Below are positions 8,032 to 17,527 of a DNA stretch of 64,000 bases, piece after piece. Source of the stretch: Chryseobacterium cheonjiense (GTDB lineage Bacteria > Bacteroidota > Bacteroidia > Flavobacteriales > Weeksellaceae); NCBI RefSeq assembly GCF_012927265.1, contig NZ_JABBGF010000001.1:618502-682501 (forward strand), written 5' to 3'. Within the stretch, counting starts at the first letter, position 1; each line of letters starts with the position of its first letter. The notes below the pieces were generated by a model. That model did not search any database, had not been told where the DNA came from, and saw only the letters and a program-made list of their open reading frames with translations. Both the position numbers and the translations under genes were made by a program.

Positions 8032-9378
8032 TTACAAAAGTTTGCCCGTTAAGAAAAGCCCGGCAACTGAAAAATAGATAATAAGTCCGGTAACATCCAC
8101 TAACGTTGCTACGAATGGAGCCGAAGAAGTTGCGGGATCAAGCTTTAATTTTTTAAGAATAAACGGAACCATAGAGCCGGAGAGCGTTCCCCAAAGAACA
8201 ATCAGGACCAGGGAAAATCCTACGCTTAAACCTACAAAAGCCCAGTGCATCCCGTAATCAAAAAATCCTGCTTTGTGCCAGATCATAATCCTCAGGAATC
8301 CTATAATCCCCAAAATACCGCCAAGAAATAACCCGGTGAATATCTCTTTTCTCATCACATACCACCAGTCTTTCAGTCCGATCTCCTGGAGCGCCATCGC
8401 TCTGATGATCAGTGTAGCAGCCTGAGAACCGGAATTTCCGCCGCTGGATATAATCAGAGGAACAAAAAGTGCCAGAACAACTGCCTTTTGAATTTCATCT
8501 TCAAAATAGCCCATCGCTGAAGCAGTGAGCATTTCGGAGAAGAAAAGGATAATCAGCCACATTCCTCGCTTTTTTACCATTTCGATCAGTGAAGTCTGGG
8601 TATATGGAAGATCCAGTGCTTCAAGACCCCCAAACTTCTGAATATCTTCCGTGTTTTGCTGTTCGATCTGGTCGAGAATGTCGTCAATCGTTACAATGCC
8701 TACCAAAACTCCGGCTTCCGTAACAATCGGGAGAGCTGCTCTGTCGTATTTTTCAAAATACTGAACGGCATCTTCCTTTGAAGTCGTGGTAGTGATGGCA
8801 ACGAAATGGTTATCGGTAATTTCAGAAACCAAAGTATCTTCTTCGGCAAGAAGTAAACTTCCTAACGCAATATCATCAATCAGCCGGTTTCTTTCATCAA
8901 CGACATATAGGTAATTCATCGTTTCCACCTTGCTGCCCACTTTTTTGATCTGCTGAAGACATCTTTTGATCGTCCATTCCTTACGGATCTGAATATAATA
9001 AGGCGTCATCAGCCGGGCAATGGAATCGGAATCATATCCCAATAACTTCAGCGCTATCCTTCTTTCCTGCGGATTCAGATGATTAATGGAATATTTGATA
9101 AGCTCATCCGGAAAATCTTCAAATAACGCCGTTCTGTCATCGGGAGTCATGGCATTGAGGATCTCGGATACTTCATCACTTCCGATGCTTCGGATCGTTT
9201 CTTCCTGAAAATCAGGATCAAGGTGGGAAAAAACTTCAGCTTTGTATTCTTTCGGAACTTTCAGGAACGCCAAAAGCCTCTCGTCAGCGTGCAATTCGCT
9301 AAGAGTTTCGGCAATATCGGCGGGATTGAAGATAAGTTCGTCTTTAGAATTCAACACGTTGTTTTTTTGGATATGCAA
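8032..9378 (-). CDS. mgtE: Magnesium transporter MgtE
   Basis: This 448-residue protein has the full MgtE order. An N-terminal superhelical domain (about 20-125, [13 protein letters not shown]) is followed by two CBS domains (about 130-255, ending [13 protein letters not shown]) and a five-helix membrane domain (about 280-448) with the pore signature [20 protein letters not shown]. MgtE is a Mg2+-gated channel of the inner membrane, in which the cytosolic domains close the pore when Mg2+ is high. The frame opens with TTG at 9376-9378; GTG and TTG codons a few residues later are alternatives and no ATG is well placed, so the exact start is uncertain. It is transcribed alone. Confidence 0.93.
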
Positions 9379-9476
9379 AAATAACTCAAATTTTTAAAAC
9401 AAGGCAATACTGCTATAAATTTAAGAATTTATTAAACTCCTGCAATTGAAAATTGCACATTCCGGTTAAATAAAAA

Positions 9477-9498
9477 ACACCCACAATACTGCGAGTGT
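9477..9498 (-). terminator. Probable terminator downstream of the 184-aa secreted protein gene
   Basis: On the minus strand ACACTC/GGGTGT closes a 10-base loop and is followed by TTTTTTATTT. It lies about 170 bases past the stop codon at 9668, so the transcript would carry a long 3' UTR. A second perfect small hairpin, TGCAATT-GAA-AATTGCA, sits at 9441-9457. Confidence 0.55.
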
Positions 9499-9667
9499 AA
9501 GAAGAATTTTGAATTGAGATAGTTTGAAATGAATTGTATAACTAAAATAATAAAATAAATTTAATTATTCACTAAATGTTGAATATAATTTAATGAAATT
9601 CAATGATGTGCATACAATTTATTGTAATCGGTTTAGGTAAGATTTAGTCGGATTGAATTAATCAGAG

Positions 9668-10222
9668 TTAAAAACCATTCTCAGAAGAAGGTTTGATCTT
9701 GCGCAGCTGTTTCAGGATATCTTTAATCGCTCCGTTGGTGCCGATTTTTACAGAATTCACCGTAGACCCTAAAAGTCTCATGTTTTTCCTGTACGTGTCG
9801 TAATCGGTCTCTGTAATGAGATTTCCGTGGGCATCAAAAAGTTTCATGCTTACGACTACCTGATTGGAAAAAACATATTTTCCGATTCCCACTTTGAAAT
9901 ATTTTACTTTTGGGATAACGGCAAAATCAGCATCATTATTCAGACAGTAATCTGCGATGGTTTTTTTATCAATGCTGTCAAAAGAAATCTGGGTTTCAGT
10001 TTTCAGCATTCTGTTTTTTCTTTCGCTTAAATTATCGGAAACAGCACTGAAAAATGCCGTATTGGTAGGTTCTTTAATCTCCTCGATATCAGGTTCAACC
10101 TGCGGATTGAAGTATAAAACTTTTTTTATCTTTGTCTCATGGTTGTTCTGCGCTTTCAGCAAAGAAGAGCCTGAAAAGATAATAATGGCGAGTAGTATGA
10201 AAGCAGTAGATTTTCTCATCAT
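9668..10222 (-). CDS. Exported protein of unknown function, 184 aa
   Basis: The protein starts MMRKSTAFILL with a Sec signal peptide ending at LLKAQ (about residue 25). The mature part is mixed alpha/beta: a segment ADFAVIPKVKYFKVG and then VVVSMKLFDAHGNLITE resemble the repeated strand pattern of envelope proteins of the CsgG/LpoB type, but this is a weak impression. Either Met1 or Met2 could be the start. No partner gene is adjacent: mgtE is 290 bases away and rpsO is divergent. Confidence 0.65.
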   Translation of the reverse strand: MMRKSTAFILLAIIIFSGSSLLKAQNNHETKIKKVLYFNPQVEPDIEEIKEPTNTAFFSAVSDNLSERKNRMLKTETQISFDSIDKKTIADYCLNNDADFAVIPKVKYFKVGIGKYVFSNQVVVSMKLFDAHGNLITETDYDTYRKNMRLLGSTVNSVKIGTNGAIKDILKQLRKIKPSSENGF

Positions 10223-10325
10223 GAAATACCATGCAAAATTACTGCCTTTTAACAGAATTACATAATTTTTTTAAGAAATATTTAACATTTTTTTCTATCA
10301 AAATCAATTTATGAAATCAATAATT

Positions 10326-10356
10326 TTTGCAGAATTAAAAAAATGTCGTACTTTTG
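10326..10356 (+). promoter_or_regulatory. Promoter of rpsO
   Basis: TTTG at 10326-10329 and TACTTTTG at 10349-10356 are separated by 19 bases. This is an excellent match to the Bacteroidota housekeeping promoter (TTTG, 17-19 bases, TAnnTTTG) and the best complete promoter in the window. Confidence 0.8.
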
Positions 10357-10392
10357 CAGCCGTTACATAATAATCATTTAAATAATATTGGA

Positions 10393-10662
10393 ATGTACTT
10401 AAATACAGAAAAAAAGCAGGAAATTTTCGCAAAACACGGAAAATCTGCACAAGACACAGGAAGTGCTGAAGGACAAATTGCACTTTTCACTTTCAGAATC
10501 AACCACCTTTCTGCTCATTTAAAGAGCAATCACAAAGATTACAACACAGAAAGATCTTTGGTGAAATTGGTAGGTAAAAGAAAAAGATTATTAGATTATC
10601 TTAAAAATAAAAATATCGAAAGATATAGAGCAATTATTGCTGAACTAGGTTTAAGAAAGTAA
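10393..10662 (+). CDS. rpsO: 30S ribosomal protein S15
   Basis: The 89-residue product MYLNTEKKQEIFAKHG... has the length and motifs of S15: DTGSAEGQIALFTFRI, HLKSNHKDYNTERSL and VGKRKRLLDYLK. S15 binds 16S rRNA and starts assembly of the 30S platform. An in-frame upstream start would add 13 residues not found in the family, so the ATG at 10393 is used. The 5' leader is about 30 bases. It is followed by its own terminator and then pnp, the common rpsO-pnp order, but here each has its own promoter signal. Confidence 0.97.
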   Translation: MYLNTEKKQEIFAKHGKSAQDTGSAEGQIALFTFRINHLSAHLKSNHKDYNTERSLVKLVGKRKRLLDYLKNKNIERYRAIIAELGLRK

Positions 10663-10682
10663 TCTACAAAGATTTTCAAAAG

Positions 10683-10711
10683 AGCAGCTTCGAAAGAAGT
10701 TGCTTTTTTTT
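10683..10711 (+). terminator. Rho-independent terminator of rpsO
   Basis: AGCAGCTTC-GAAA-GAAGTTGCT forms a 9-bp stem with a GAAA loop (one G-T pair), followed by a run of eight T including the last stem base. Confidence 0.9.
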
Positions 10712-10880
10712 GCTCTGTAATGAGCCGCAAAATGATGAACTTTGCAAAATGTAATTCCGGTCTTCCGAAATCTGTTTTTCTGGAATCCGTTTTAATGAAT
10801 ATAGTTATTAAAACATAAAATTAGCCGCCATTTTCATACGGATTTTGGCTCAATGAGGTGCTATATCCAAATAATTACAT

Positions 10881-10888
10881 TAAATTTG
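10881..10888 (+). promoter_or_regulatory. Probable -7 box of pnp
   Basis: TAAATTTG fits TAnnTTTG and lies 65 bases before the pnp ATG. The leader between them contains a short GTAC...GTAC inverted repeat near 10920-10940. No clear -33 element is visible. Confidence 0.5.
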
Positions 10889-10953
10889 CATCGAAAATTT
10901 AAAAAGTTTAAATATTAATCGTACTCAATACGGGGTACAAGAAGACAATTTTT

Positions 10954-13185
10954 ATGAGTATACCTCAAGCGTTTACAGAAACGATTACTCTTGCAGACGG
11001 CAGAGAAATTATTATTGAAACGGGGAAGCTGGCAAAACAGGCCGACGGATCCGTAGTTGTAAAATGTGGCGGAACAATGCTTTTAGCCACTGTTGTTGCC
11101 AATAAGGAAGCAAATCCGGGAGTGGATTTTTTACCATTAACAGTAGATTACAGAGAAAAATTCTATGCAGGAGGGAGAATCCCAGGAAACTTTTTCCGCA
11201 GAGAAGCAAGACCTTCAGATCAGGAAATTTTAACGATGCGTCTTGTAGACAGGGTACTGCGACCGCTTTTCCCTGAAGATTTCCATGCTGAAGTTCAGGT
11301 GATGATTTCACTTATTTCTTATGACGGAAAAACAATTCCTGATGATCTTGCAGGGTTGGCCGCTTCTGCAGCTATTGCCATTACCGATATTCCTTTCAAC
11401 GGACCGATGTCTGAAGTGAGAGTAGTAAGATTTGACGGTCAATTAGCCATTAATCCAAGCTATGAACAGTTGAAGGATTCTGAACTGGATATCATGGTTG
11501 GAGCTACCAAAGATTCTATCGTAATGGTAGAAGGGGAGATGAAGGAAATTTCTGAGCAGGAAATGCTGGAAGCCATCATCTTCGCACACGCTGAAATCAA
11601 AAAGCAGATCGAAGCTCAGGAAAGACTTGCCGAGAAGGCTGGAAAAGCCTTCCCTAAGAGAGAATATTCACATGAAATTCATGATGAAGCGATCCGCGAA
11701 AAAGTATGGAAAGAATGCTATGATAAAGTATATGAAGTAGCAAAAACACCATCCGGAAAAGAAGAAAGACACGAAAAATTCAAGGCGGTGTTTGACGAGT
11801 TCCTGGCTCAGTATGTTGAAAATGCTGAAGAGCTGGAAAGAGTAACGCCTTTCGCCAAAGTATATTACCACGATGTAGAAAAAGAAGCAATGCGCCAGAT
11901 GATCCTTGAAGACAATATCCGTCTGGACGGCCGTGATCCGCAAACGATCCGTCCGATCTGGTCTGAAATTGACTATCTTCCGGGAGCTCACGGTTCTGCG
12001 ATCTTTACAAGAGGGGAAACCCAGTCTTTAACGGCTGTAACACTAGGATCCGTAAAAGATGCCAACATGGTAGACAGCGTGATTTCTCAGCACGATGAGA
12101 AATTCTTTTTACATTATAATTTCCCGCCGTTCTCAACAGGTGAAGCAAGACCTTTAAGAGGTACTTCCAGAAGAGAAGTAGGACACGGGAACCTGGCTCA
12201 AAGAGCACTACAGGCTGTAATTCCTGAAGAAAACCCATACACCATCAGAATTGTTTCCGATATTCTTGAATCCAACGGTTCGTCTTCCATGGCAACGGTT
12301 TGTGCAGGAACATTGGCATTGATGGATGCAGGGGTGCAGATTACAAAACCTGTTTCCGGGATTGCAATGGGATTGATCACCGATACGAAATCCGGTAAAT
12401 TTACCGTACTTTCTGATATCTTAGGAGATGAGGATCACCTTGGGGATATGGACTTTAAAGTAACCGGAACTGCAGACGGTATCACAGCTTGCCAAATGGA
12501 TATCAAGATCCAGGGGCTTTCTATGGACATCATGGAAAAAGCGTTGATGCAGGCAAGAGACGGGAGATTACATATTTTAAATAAAATCACGGAAACGATT
12601 GCTGAACCTAGAGCAGACGTAAAACCACACGCTCCGAAAATGGTGGTGATGGAAATTCCGAAAGACTTCATCGGTGCTGTAATCGGGCCTGGTGGAAAAA
12701 TCATTCAGCAGATGCAGAAAGATACGGATACGGTTATCGCGATTGAAGAGATCGGAGAAATCGGACGTATTGAAATTGCAGGTACCGACAGAGAGAAGAT
12801 CAATGCTGCTGTGGCGAAGATCAATGAGATCACTTTTGTACCGGTTGTAGGACAGGTATACAACGGAAAGGTAGTGAAGATCATGGATTTCGGTGCTTTC
12901 GTAGCGATCGCAAAAGGAACGGAAGGACTTCTTCACATCTCGGAAATCGAGTGGAAGCGTCTGGATAAGGTTCCTTATAAAGAAGGAGATGAAGTGGAAG
13001 TGAAATTTATGGGTTATGACGACCGTAAGAAAATGAAGCTTTCCAGAAAAGTATTATTGCCAAGACCTCCGAAGCCGGAAGGGAAACCAAGGCCGGAAGG
13101 AGAAGGAAGACCGAACAGACCGGAAGGACAAAGACCTCAGGGTGAAAAGCCTGCGGAAAACAATGATCCTTCAGCTGAAGCATAA
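10954..13185 (+). CDS. pnp: Polyribonucleotide nucleotidyltransferase (PNPase)
   Basis: The 743-residue enzyme is a phosphorolytic 3'-5' exoribonuclease. It has two RNase PH domains (about 5-235 and 325-555, with [10 protein letters not shown] and [20 protein letters not shown]) joined by an all-helical domain. A KH domain follows (about 563-625, GxxG motif IGPGGK), then an S1 domain (about 635-705, [13 protein letters not shown]). The last 40 residues are a disordered Pro/Arg/Gly-rich tail with repeated RPEG units, which makes it slightly longer than the E. coli enzyme. The start [11 protein letters not shown] is the family N-terminus. It is monocistronic here, ending at a strong terminator. 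Confidence 0.97.
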   Translation: MSIPQAFTETITLADGREIIIETGKLAKQADGSVVVKCGGTMLLATVVANKEANPGVDFLPLTVDYREKFYAGGRIPGNFFRREARPSDQEILTMRLVDRVLRPLFPEDFHAEVQVMISLISYDGKTIPDDLAGLAASAAIAITDIPFNGPMSEVRVVRFDGQLAINPSYEQLKDSELDIMVGATKDSIVMVEGEMKEISEQEMLEAIIFAHAEIKKQIEAQERLAEKAGKAFPKREYSHEIHDEAIREKVWKECYDKVYEVAKTPSGKEERHEKFKAVFDEFLAQYVENAEELERVTPFAKVYYHDVEKEAMRQMILEDNIRLDGRDPQTIRPIWSEIDYLPGAHGSAIFTRGETQSLTAVTLGSVKDANMVDSVISQHDEKFFLHYNFPPFSTGEARPLRGTSRREVGHGNLAQRALQAVIPEENPYTIRIVSDILESNGSSSMATVCAGTLALMDAGVQITKPVSGIAMGLITDTKSGKFTVLSDILGDEDHLGDMDFKVTGTADGITACQMDIKIQGLSMDIMEKALMQARDGRLHILNKITETIAEPRADVKPHAPKMVVMEIPKDFIGAVIGPGGKIIQQMQKDTDTVIAIEEIGEIGRIEIAGTDREKINAAVAKINEITFVPVVGQVYNGKVVKIMDFGAFVAIAKGTEGLLHISEIEWKRLDKVPYKEGDEVEVKFMGYDDRKKMKLSRKVLLPRPPKPEGKPRPEGEGRPNRPEGQRPQGEKPAENNDPSAEA

Positions 13186-13207
13186 GACGTTATGATCTTA
13201 AATATAA

Positions 13208-13246
13208 AAATCCCTCAGAAGTATTTTCTGAGGGATTTTCTTTTTG
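13208..13246 (+). terminator. Rho-independent terminator of pnp
   Basis: AAATCCCTCAGAA and TTCTGAGGGATTT form a perfect 13-bp stem with a 5-base loop, followed by TCTTTTT. Confidence 0.92.
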
Positions 13247-13498
13247 CCATACGGCTTTATGAACCGGTATGGATGAGTAAGATTATTTTCGTTGGGAGAA
13301 ATAAATTTTACCGCGCAAGAATATTAATTCTTTATAGTTCCTTATTCTATTTTACTTTAAAAAAGATAAGATTAAAATTTGAGCTTGAAATGACTGATCT
13401 AACATTAAGTTTTATGGTTTTTAAAAGTTTTAAATTAGTTTTTTCAAATATATAGTTCTATAAACAAAAAGATACTGAAAACCATAATCTTATTTATA

Positions 13499-13530
13499 AG
13501 AGATCGTTCGTTCCTCGTAATGACAGAACG
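13499..13530 (-). repeat. Dispersed-type intergenic repeat copy
   Basis: Read on the minus strand the core is TGTCATTACGAGGAACGAA followed by CGATCTC. From memory, closely similar GTCATTGCGAGGA...GAAG phrases occur many times in intergenic DNA of several bacterial phyla. Only one copy of this form is visible here; a related TGTCATTCTG...GAATCT phrase is at 18773-18798. Confidence 0.4.
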
Positions 13531-13663
13531 CGTAAAAATTGATTTGACTTTTGAGGTAGTTCATTCACTTAATTTTTGCTCATATGTATACTATTTCATA
13601 AAGCTTTAGCCTAAAAACAAATTGAGATCCAATTCATTAATAGGAAGTTTGGATGTTTTTTCG

Positions 13664-13671
13664 TATCTTTG
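13664..13671 (+). promoter_or_regulatory. -7 box of the cold-shock-domain gene
   Basis: TATCTTTG is a perfect -7 match. A TTTG at 13648-13651 is closer than usual (12 bases), so the -33 assignment is doubtful. If used, it gives a 5' leader of about 200 bases. Confidence 0.55.
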
Positions 13672-13881
13672 TATGATAATAAAAGGAAACAACCTTTCTC
13701 TGTAACAGTTTAGATTTCTATTTTCAATCGGTTTTTTTTGCTTTTACAGCTGACAGATTTTAATACTATTTCATTTTAAGCGCTTATTGTAAGGCATAAT
13801 CAGAGATCTTATTCAAACTTTTTATTTCTTTTCCTGCAACGGAAAATGTATTCAGGTAACAACTAAATTTTATAATAATAT

Positions 13882-14316
13882 ATGGCGGATTCTTTTTCTA
13901 AAAAAGAAAATTTCAAAAAGAAAGTTCAAAAACAAAAGGAAAAAGCTCTGAAACGTGAAGAGCGTAAATCGAGCAACAACAAAGGTAAAAGTCTTGACGA
14001 GATGTTTATGTATGTAGACGCAAACGGTCAATTGACTTCAACTCCACCGGATCAGGGGGAAAAAGCTGAGATCAACATTGATGACATCCAATTGGGTGCA
14101 GCTCCTATCGAGGCGGAGGAACTCAGAAAAACAGGAATCGTTACTTTTTTAAGCGAAAAAGGATACGGTTTTATCACGGAAGACAAAACGAAGGAAAATA
14201 TTTTCTTCCACAGTAACAACTGTGCAGAACCTGTGAAAAAAGGAAACAAAGTTTCTTACGAGAAAGAAAAATCACCGAAAGGATTTTCCGCAGCGGAAAT
14301 TCAGCTGGTGAAATAA
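13882..14316 (+). CDS. Cold-shock-domain protein with lysine-rich N-terminal extension
   Basis: The 144-residue protein has a strongly basic, coiled N-terminus (about 1-35, ENFKKKVQKQKEKALKREER), an acidic linker, and a C-terminal cold-shock domain from about residue 83. The domain has RNP-like motifs KGYGFI and NIFFHSNN. Cold-shock domains bind single-stranded nucleic acid and act as RNA chaperones; the basic arm probably adds RNA affinity. The long leader, some 200 bases from the -7 box, recalls cspA-type mRNAs, where the 5' UTR senses cold. The start ATG at 13882 gives MADSFSKKENF, which fits the family. Confidence 0.88.
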   Translation: MADSFSKKENFKKKVQKQKEKALKREERKSSNNKGKSLDEMFMYVDANGQLTSTPPDQGEKAEINIDDIQLGAAPIEAEELRKTGIVTFLSEKGYGFITEDKTKENIFFHSNNCAEPVKKGNKVSYEKEKSPKGFSAAEIQLVK

Positions 14317-14321
14317 AATTA

Positions 14322-14342
14322 CCCGGAAGCTTCTTCCGGTGT
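14322..14342 (+). terminator. Weak hairpin after the cold-shock gene
   Basis: CCGGAAG-CTT-CTTCCGG is a perfect 7-bp stem starting six bases after the stop codon, but only an AT-rich stretch and no clean T-run follows. Confidence 0.5.
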
Positions 14343-14378
14343 ACCGAATAAATTTTTAAATTTGTCGAAATTCAACCT

Positions 14379-14774
14379 ATGAATTTCGACTTTTTTAATT
14401 TTTTAGACCTGTGTAGTAATGCGCTTAACCTGTTTAACGGTGGTTCTTCAGACTCGATTCATTATGATCTGCCTGATAAGAAGAAGAAAAGAAAATATGT
14501 CTTTGAAAAGATAAGCGCAGTATTGTATATCATTTCAGCTGTTCTTTTCTTTTTTGTTTTTAGAAATCCTCCTGTTTCAGGAAATTATATCCAGTCCGTT
14601 GCTATAGTTTCGGTTTTAGGCTTTGCTGTTTCGGTGGTTATTTTCTTTGTGTTGTATCTTTTTGGGAAGTATTATTTTAAAAGTGTTTTTCAGTGGCTGT
14701 TGTTCAGTCTTTCGATAGCTACGCTGTGTGTATCTTTATTTCTGTGGATTTATTTTAAATCGGTGATGTTCTGA
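14379..14774 (+). CDS. Three-helix membrane protein, unknown
   Basis: The 131-residue protein has a polar N-terminus ending in a KKKKRK cluster (about 34-39). Three predicted membrane helices follow, at about 44-62, 71-96 and 103-126. No family is recognised. The positively charged stretch before helix 1 suggests the N-terminus is cytoplasmic. Its TGA stop at 14772-14774 abuts the TGA of the convergent gene, together reading TGATCA, so there is no terminator space between them. Confidence 0.6.
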   Translation: MNFDFFNFLDLCSNALNLFNGGSSDSIHYDLPDKKKKRKYVFEKISAVLYIISAVLFFFVFRNPPVSGNYIQSVAIVSVLGFAVSVVIFFVLYLFGKYYFKSVFQWLLFSLSIATLCVSLFLWIYFKSVMF

Positions 14775-15674
14775 TCATTTCCAGTTCGGCACTCTGCTGA
14801 GAAGAAAAATAGCGATATATCCAAAAAATACAATGAGTATAGCCCGTATCATGGATATTATTTCCTCCTTTGCTTTTTCTTCTACAGGCGTAATAACGGG
14901 TTTTAAAAGGACTGCCTTTTGACCTTCCGGTAGTGCTTCCGAAATATCGCGATATTCAGGAGACATTTTGGTGATGTATTCAAAGTTTTTTATTTTTTGA
15001 AAATTATAATTTTTCATTATCGTATCTCTTGTGTATACAACAAGTTCATTCAGTTGCTGTTTTCGATTCTCCTCATCAGAATTTCGGTCAATTTGTTTTT
15101 TAAAGATGAGACAATAAAAGATATCTTGATTTTTTGATTGAAAAGGATATGTGAAAACAACCTGTGCATATTTGGATACCGGTTTTTTTCTACTTTTAAT
15201 ACCAGAATAAATCATAGGACTTATGATAATATCAAAATTCCGGATTGTAAGACCTCTGCTATTGGTAGTGTATACTTCTTCAATATTTGCTATTTCTTTT
15301 GTTTTCGTATTATAAAGTGATAATAAATCTATACTAAACAGCATGATCATAAATGTACAGAACATCGAAGAGAAAATAATAACACTTTTTCGGAAAGAAG
15401 AGTAACCGGATCGCATTACTCTGTTTTTTTTTACAAAAAAGGTTACAGACAACGAGATTACAGAGGTAATTATCCAAAATTCCCTTCCGAATTTTGGGGG
15501 GAACTGACGGATGTTAAAGATATAATAAAATAAAGTGAGAAGCGTAAGATTAGTAAGTAATGAAATGATAAAAACTTTCATTGAATACCAGAACTCTTTG
15601 AAACCATTCATGTCTTTTAATTTAATGGTAAAAGTAAATAAAAAAAAGAAATCCGTAAATTTCTCTTTTTTCAT
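14775..15674 (-). CDS. Membrane protein of unknown function, 299 aa
   Basis: The protein has hydrophobic segments at about residues 30-52, 66-82 and 97-118. A soluble region of about 150 residues follows (AQVVFTYPFQSKN, DQIFYC-like strands), and a final helix lies at about 275-293. That layout suggests a membrane-anchored extracytoplasmic domain. No family is recognised. An internal ATG at codon 22 (MNGFKEFW) is an equally good start because the first 21 residues are unusually rich in Phe. It follows the AraC gene on the same strand with a one-base gap, so the three minus-strand genes 17527 to 14775 may form one operon. Confidence 0.6.
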   Translation of the reverse strand: MKKEKFTDFFFLFTFTIKLKDMNGFKEFWYSMKVFIISLLTNLTLLTLFYYIFNIRQFPPKFGREFWIITSVISLSVTFFVKKNRVMRSGYSSFRKSVIIFSSMFCTFMIMLFSIDLLSLYNTKTKEIANIEEVYTTNSRGLTIRNFDIIISPMIYSGIKSRKKPVSKYAQVVFTYPFQSKNQDIFYCLIFKKQIDRNSDEENRKQQLNELVVYTRDTIMKNYNFQKIKNFEYITKMSPEYRDISEALPEGQKAVLLKPVITPVEEKAKEEIISMIRAILIVFFGYIAIFLLSRVPNWK

Positions 15675-15675
15675 A

Positions 15676-16482
15676 TTATCTTACCAGTGATGGAGCAAAG
15701 CCGTATTGTTTTTTAAAGGCATAAGAAAAATGCGACAGATCTTCAAAGCCCACTTCCATAAAAACATCCGACGGTTTTTTACTTTTTTCAGAAAGATGAT
15801 AAAATGCAAGTTCCAGCCGTTTCTGGGTAAGCCACCGTTGCGGTGTTACCTGAAAAACCTTTCTGAAATCCCTGTTAAAGGTAGACAGGCTTCTTCCCGT
15901 CAAATACCCGAATCTCTCCAGCGGCATATTGAACATGTAATTTTTTTCCATAAAATCCACCAGATCGATTTTTCCGGGTTCTTCAAAATTACCGAGAATG
16001 CAATCAATGGTTTTGTCGATCGCCCTTAAAATACTTATGGCTTCCGTAATTTTTAATGCTGCAATATTTTCGGGGAAAGATTCCGTAAGATCGAAATAGG
16101 GAATGAGTGATGCGAGACAGCTTTCCAATAAAGGATGTTTTTCAAAACTACGAATGGTATTTTTTTCAGATGAATCTTTTTTCGGGATTCCAATATTAGA
16201 ATAGAAATCCTTCAGCCGTTCTGTGGTGAGGTGCATGACTACCGCTTTGTGCGGAAGTCCGTCTTTTGGATAATTGATGATGGTTGCGAGATGATTTCTG
16301 GGAATCAGGAAAATGTCACCGGCTTTGAAAAGATACGATTTGTCTGCCTGAATGATTTTTGTTTCCCCTGAGATAAACCAGACCAGCATGTGAAATTCAA
16401 AAACCGTTTCTGTTTTGAAGAGTTTGTCGTTATACGTTGAAAGCTTAATATCCGGAGTGATGTATTTAATCTGAAAATCCAT
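15676..16482 (-). CDS. AraC family transcriptional regulator
   Basis: The 268-residue protein has an N-terminal cupin-like sensor (about 1-130, with AGDIFLIPRNHLATI) and a C-terminal AraC double helix-turn-helix (about 170-268). MPLERFGYLTGRSLSTFNRDF and VGFEDLSHFSYAFKKQYGFAPS mark the two helices; each is quoted as a position marker within the 20-24 residue motifs. The effector is unknown. It lies 37 bases downstream of an SDR gene on the same strand, the same arrangement as at 1.4-3.2 kb, though the two AraC proteins are not close copies. Confidence 0.9.
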   Translation of the reverse strand: MDFQIKYITPDIKLSTYNDKLFKTETVFEFHMLVWFISGETKIIQADKSYLFKAGDIFLIPRNHLATIINYPKDGLPHKAVVMHLTTERLKDFYSNIGIPKKDSSEKNTIRSFEKHPLLESCLASLIPYFDLTESFPENIAALKITEAISILRAIDKTIDCILGNFEEPGKIDLVDFMEKNYMFNMPLERFGYLTGRSLSTFNRDFRKVFQVTPQRWLTQKRLELAFYHLSEKSKKPSDVFMEVGFEDLSHFSYAFKKQYGFAPSLVR

Positions 16483-16519
16483 AGGTAAACATTTTCCTGG
16501 GTAAATTTAATTAAAAGAA

Positions 16520-17527
16520 TTATTCCGTTTCGAATTTTATACCGGTCATCTCTTCGCTGAGGATCCAGAGCTTTTCTGCCAAATTCAAATCTATGGAGTA
16601 GGGTTGAACTCCCCTGATTGTGGATGGGTCGTCATATCTGTGTTCAATTTGTCCGCGATCAATTTCGGCGATATCACAGTTTTCACAATAAACGCCACCG
16701 ATATCTTTCAGTTCAGGACTTGTAGCACACCAAATTGTTGTGGCAGCTCCTTGCGGGATGGTTTTTAATTGAGCCTGAACTTCGGGTTTTATTTTCCCGT
16801 CTGCATCATGAGTTCCCATCTGGATATACAGATCGATGGGTTCCTCTCTTCCCAGATCTGTGCCGTATACTGAGCCGGGATGTACAGCATAGGCACGAAC
16901 ATTGAATTTTTTTGCTCTTTCATCAAGAGCCACTGCAAAAAGATTGCTGGCTGTTTTCGATTGTCCGTAACCCAGCAGCGTTTCATAGGTCCTGTTCTCG
17001 AAATTGGGATCATTAAAGTCAAATGGCGACATCTGGTGCCCGTAAGATGAAACATTGATTACTCTTGCTTCGTCTGCATTTTTCAGGCTTTCCCATAATG
17101 CTGCAGTAAGATGGAACTGCCCCAGGTAATTCGTTGCCAGTTGCGATTCGATTCCGCGGCTGTCCCTTCTCAAAGGAACCCACATAATGCCTGCGTTATT
17201 GATCAGCATATCCAGATTTCTTCCCGAATCTAAAAACCGGTCTGCAAAATTACTGATAGATTGCGGATTCATTAAGTCCAGTTTTTCAATTTTGATATTG
17301 TTTAAACCTGAAAGATTTTTTTCTGCCTTTTCAAGGTCTCTTGCGGGTACTATGACGGAAGCTCCGGCTTCTGTGAGTGTTTTTACTGTTTCAAGTCCTA
17401 TTCCGGCATAGCCCCCCGTTACGATTGCGGTTTTTCCGGATAAATTAATTTCGGTGATGACTTCTTCTGCTGTTGATTGTGCGTTAAATCCCGAATTGAT
17501 AGGACGTTGTGATTTACTAAGTCTCAT
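16520..17527 (-). CDS. SDR family oxidoreductase, retinol-dehydrogenase/WWOX-like subgroup
   Basis: This 335-residue protein is longer than classical SDRs. The cofactor motif TGGYAGIGLETV is near residue 38, NNAG near 110, VINVSSYGH (catalytic Ser) near 158, and YGQSK (YxxxK) near 188. The region after the active site, VHPGSVYGTDLGREE and IWCATSPELKDIGGVYCENC, is typical of the RDH/WWOX-like bacterial enzymes, which reduce aldehydes or ketones of unknown identity. It is the first gene of a possible SDR-AraC-membrane protein operon. Divergent transcription from the glycosyltransferase gives a 214-base spacer. Confidence 0.9.
   Translation of the reverse strand: MRLSKSQRPINSGFNAQSTAEEVITEINLSGKTAIVTGGYAGIGLETVKTLTEAGASVIVPARDLEKAEKNLSGLNNIKIEKLDLMNPQSISNFADRFLDSGRNLDMLINNAGIMWVPLRRDSRGIESQLATNYLGQFHLTAALWESLKNADEARVINVSSYGHQMSPFDFNDPNFENRTYETLLGYGQSKTASNLFAVALDERAKKFNVRAYAVHPGSVYGTDLGREEPIDLYIQMGTHDADGKIKPEVQAQLKTIPQGAATTIWCATSPELKDIGGVYCENCDIAEIDRGQIEHRYDDPSTIRGVQPYSIDLNLAEKLWILSEEMTGIKFETE

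Larger units (their letters stand above)
13186..13881. other. Long intergenic region between pnp and the cold-shock gene
   Basis: These roughly 700 bases hold the pnp terminator, a copy of a dispersed-type repeat at about 13499-13530, the -7 box at 13664 and a leader of about 200 bases. An open frame of 87 codons at 13192-13455 runs through the terminator and lacks protein-like composition, so I do not call it. The rest (13250-13490 and 13540-13640) is AT-rich with nothing I recognise. Confidence 0.6.

Noticed and set aside
13192-13455. Plus-strand open frame of 87 codons after pnp
   Set aside because: It contains the pnp terminator hairpin and has no protein-like composition or family match.
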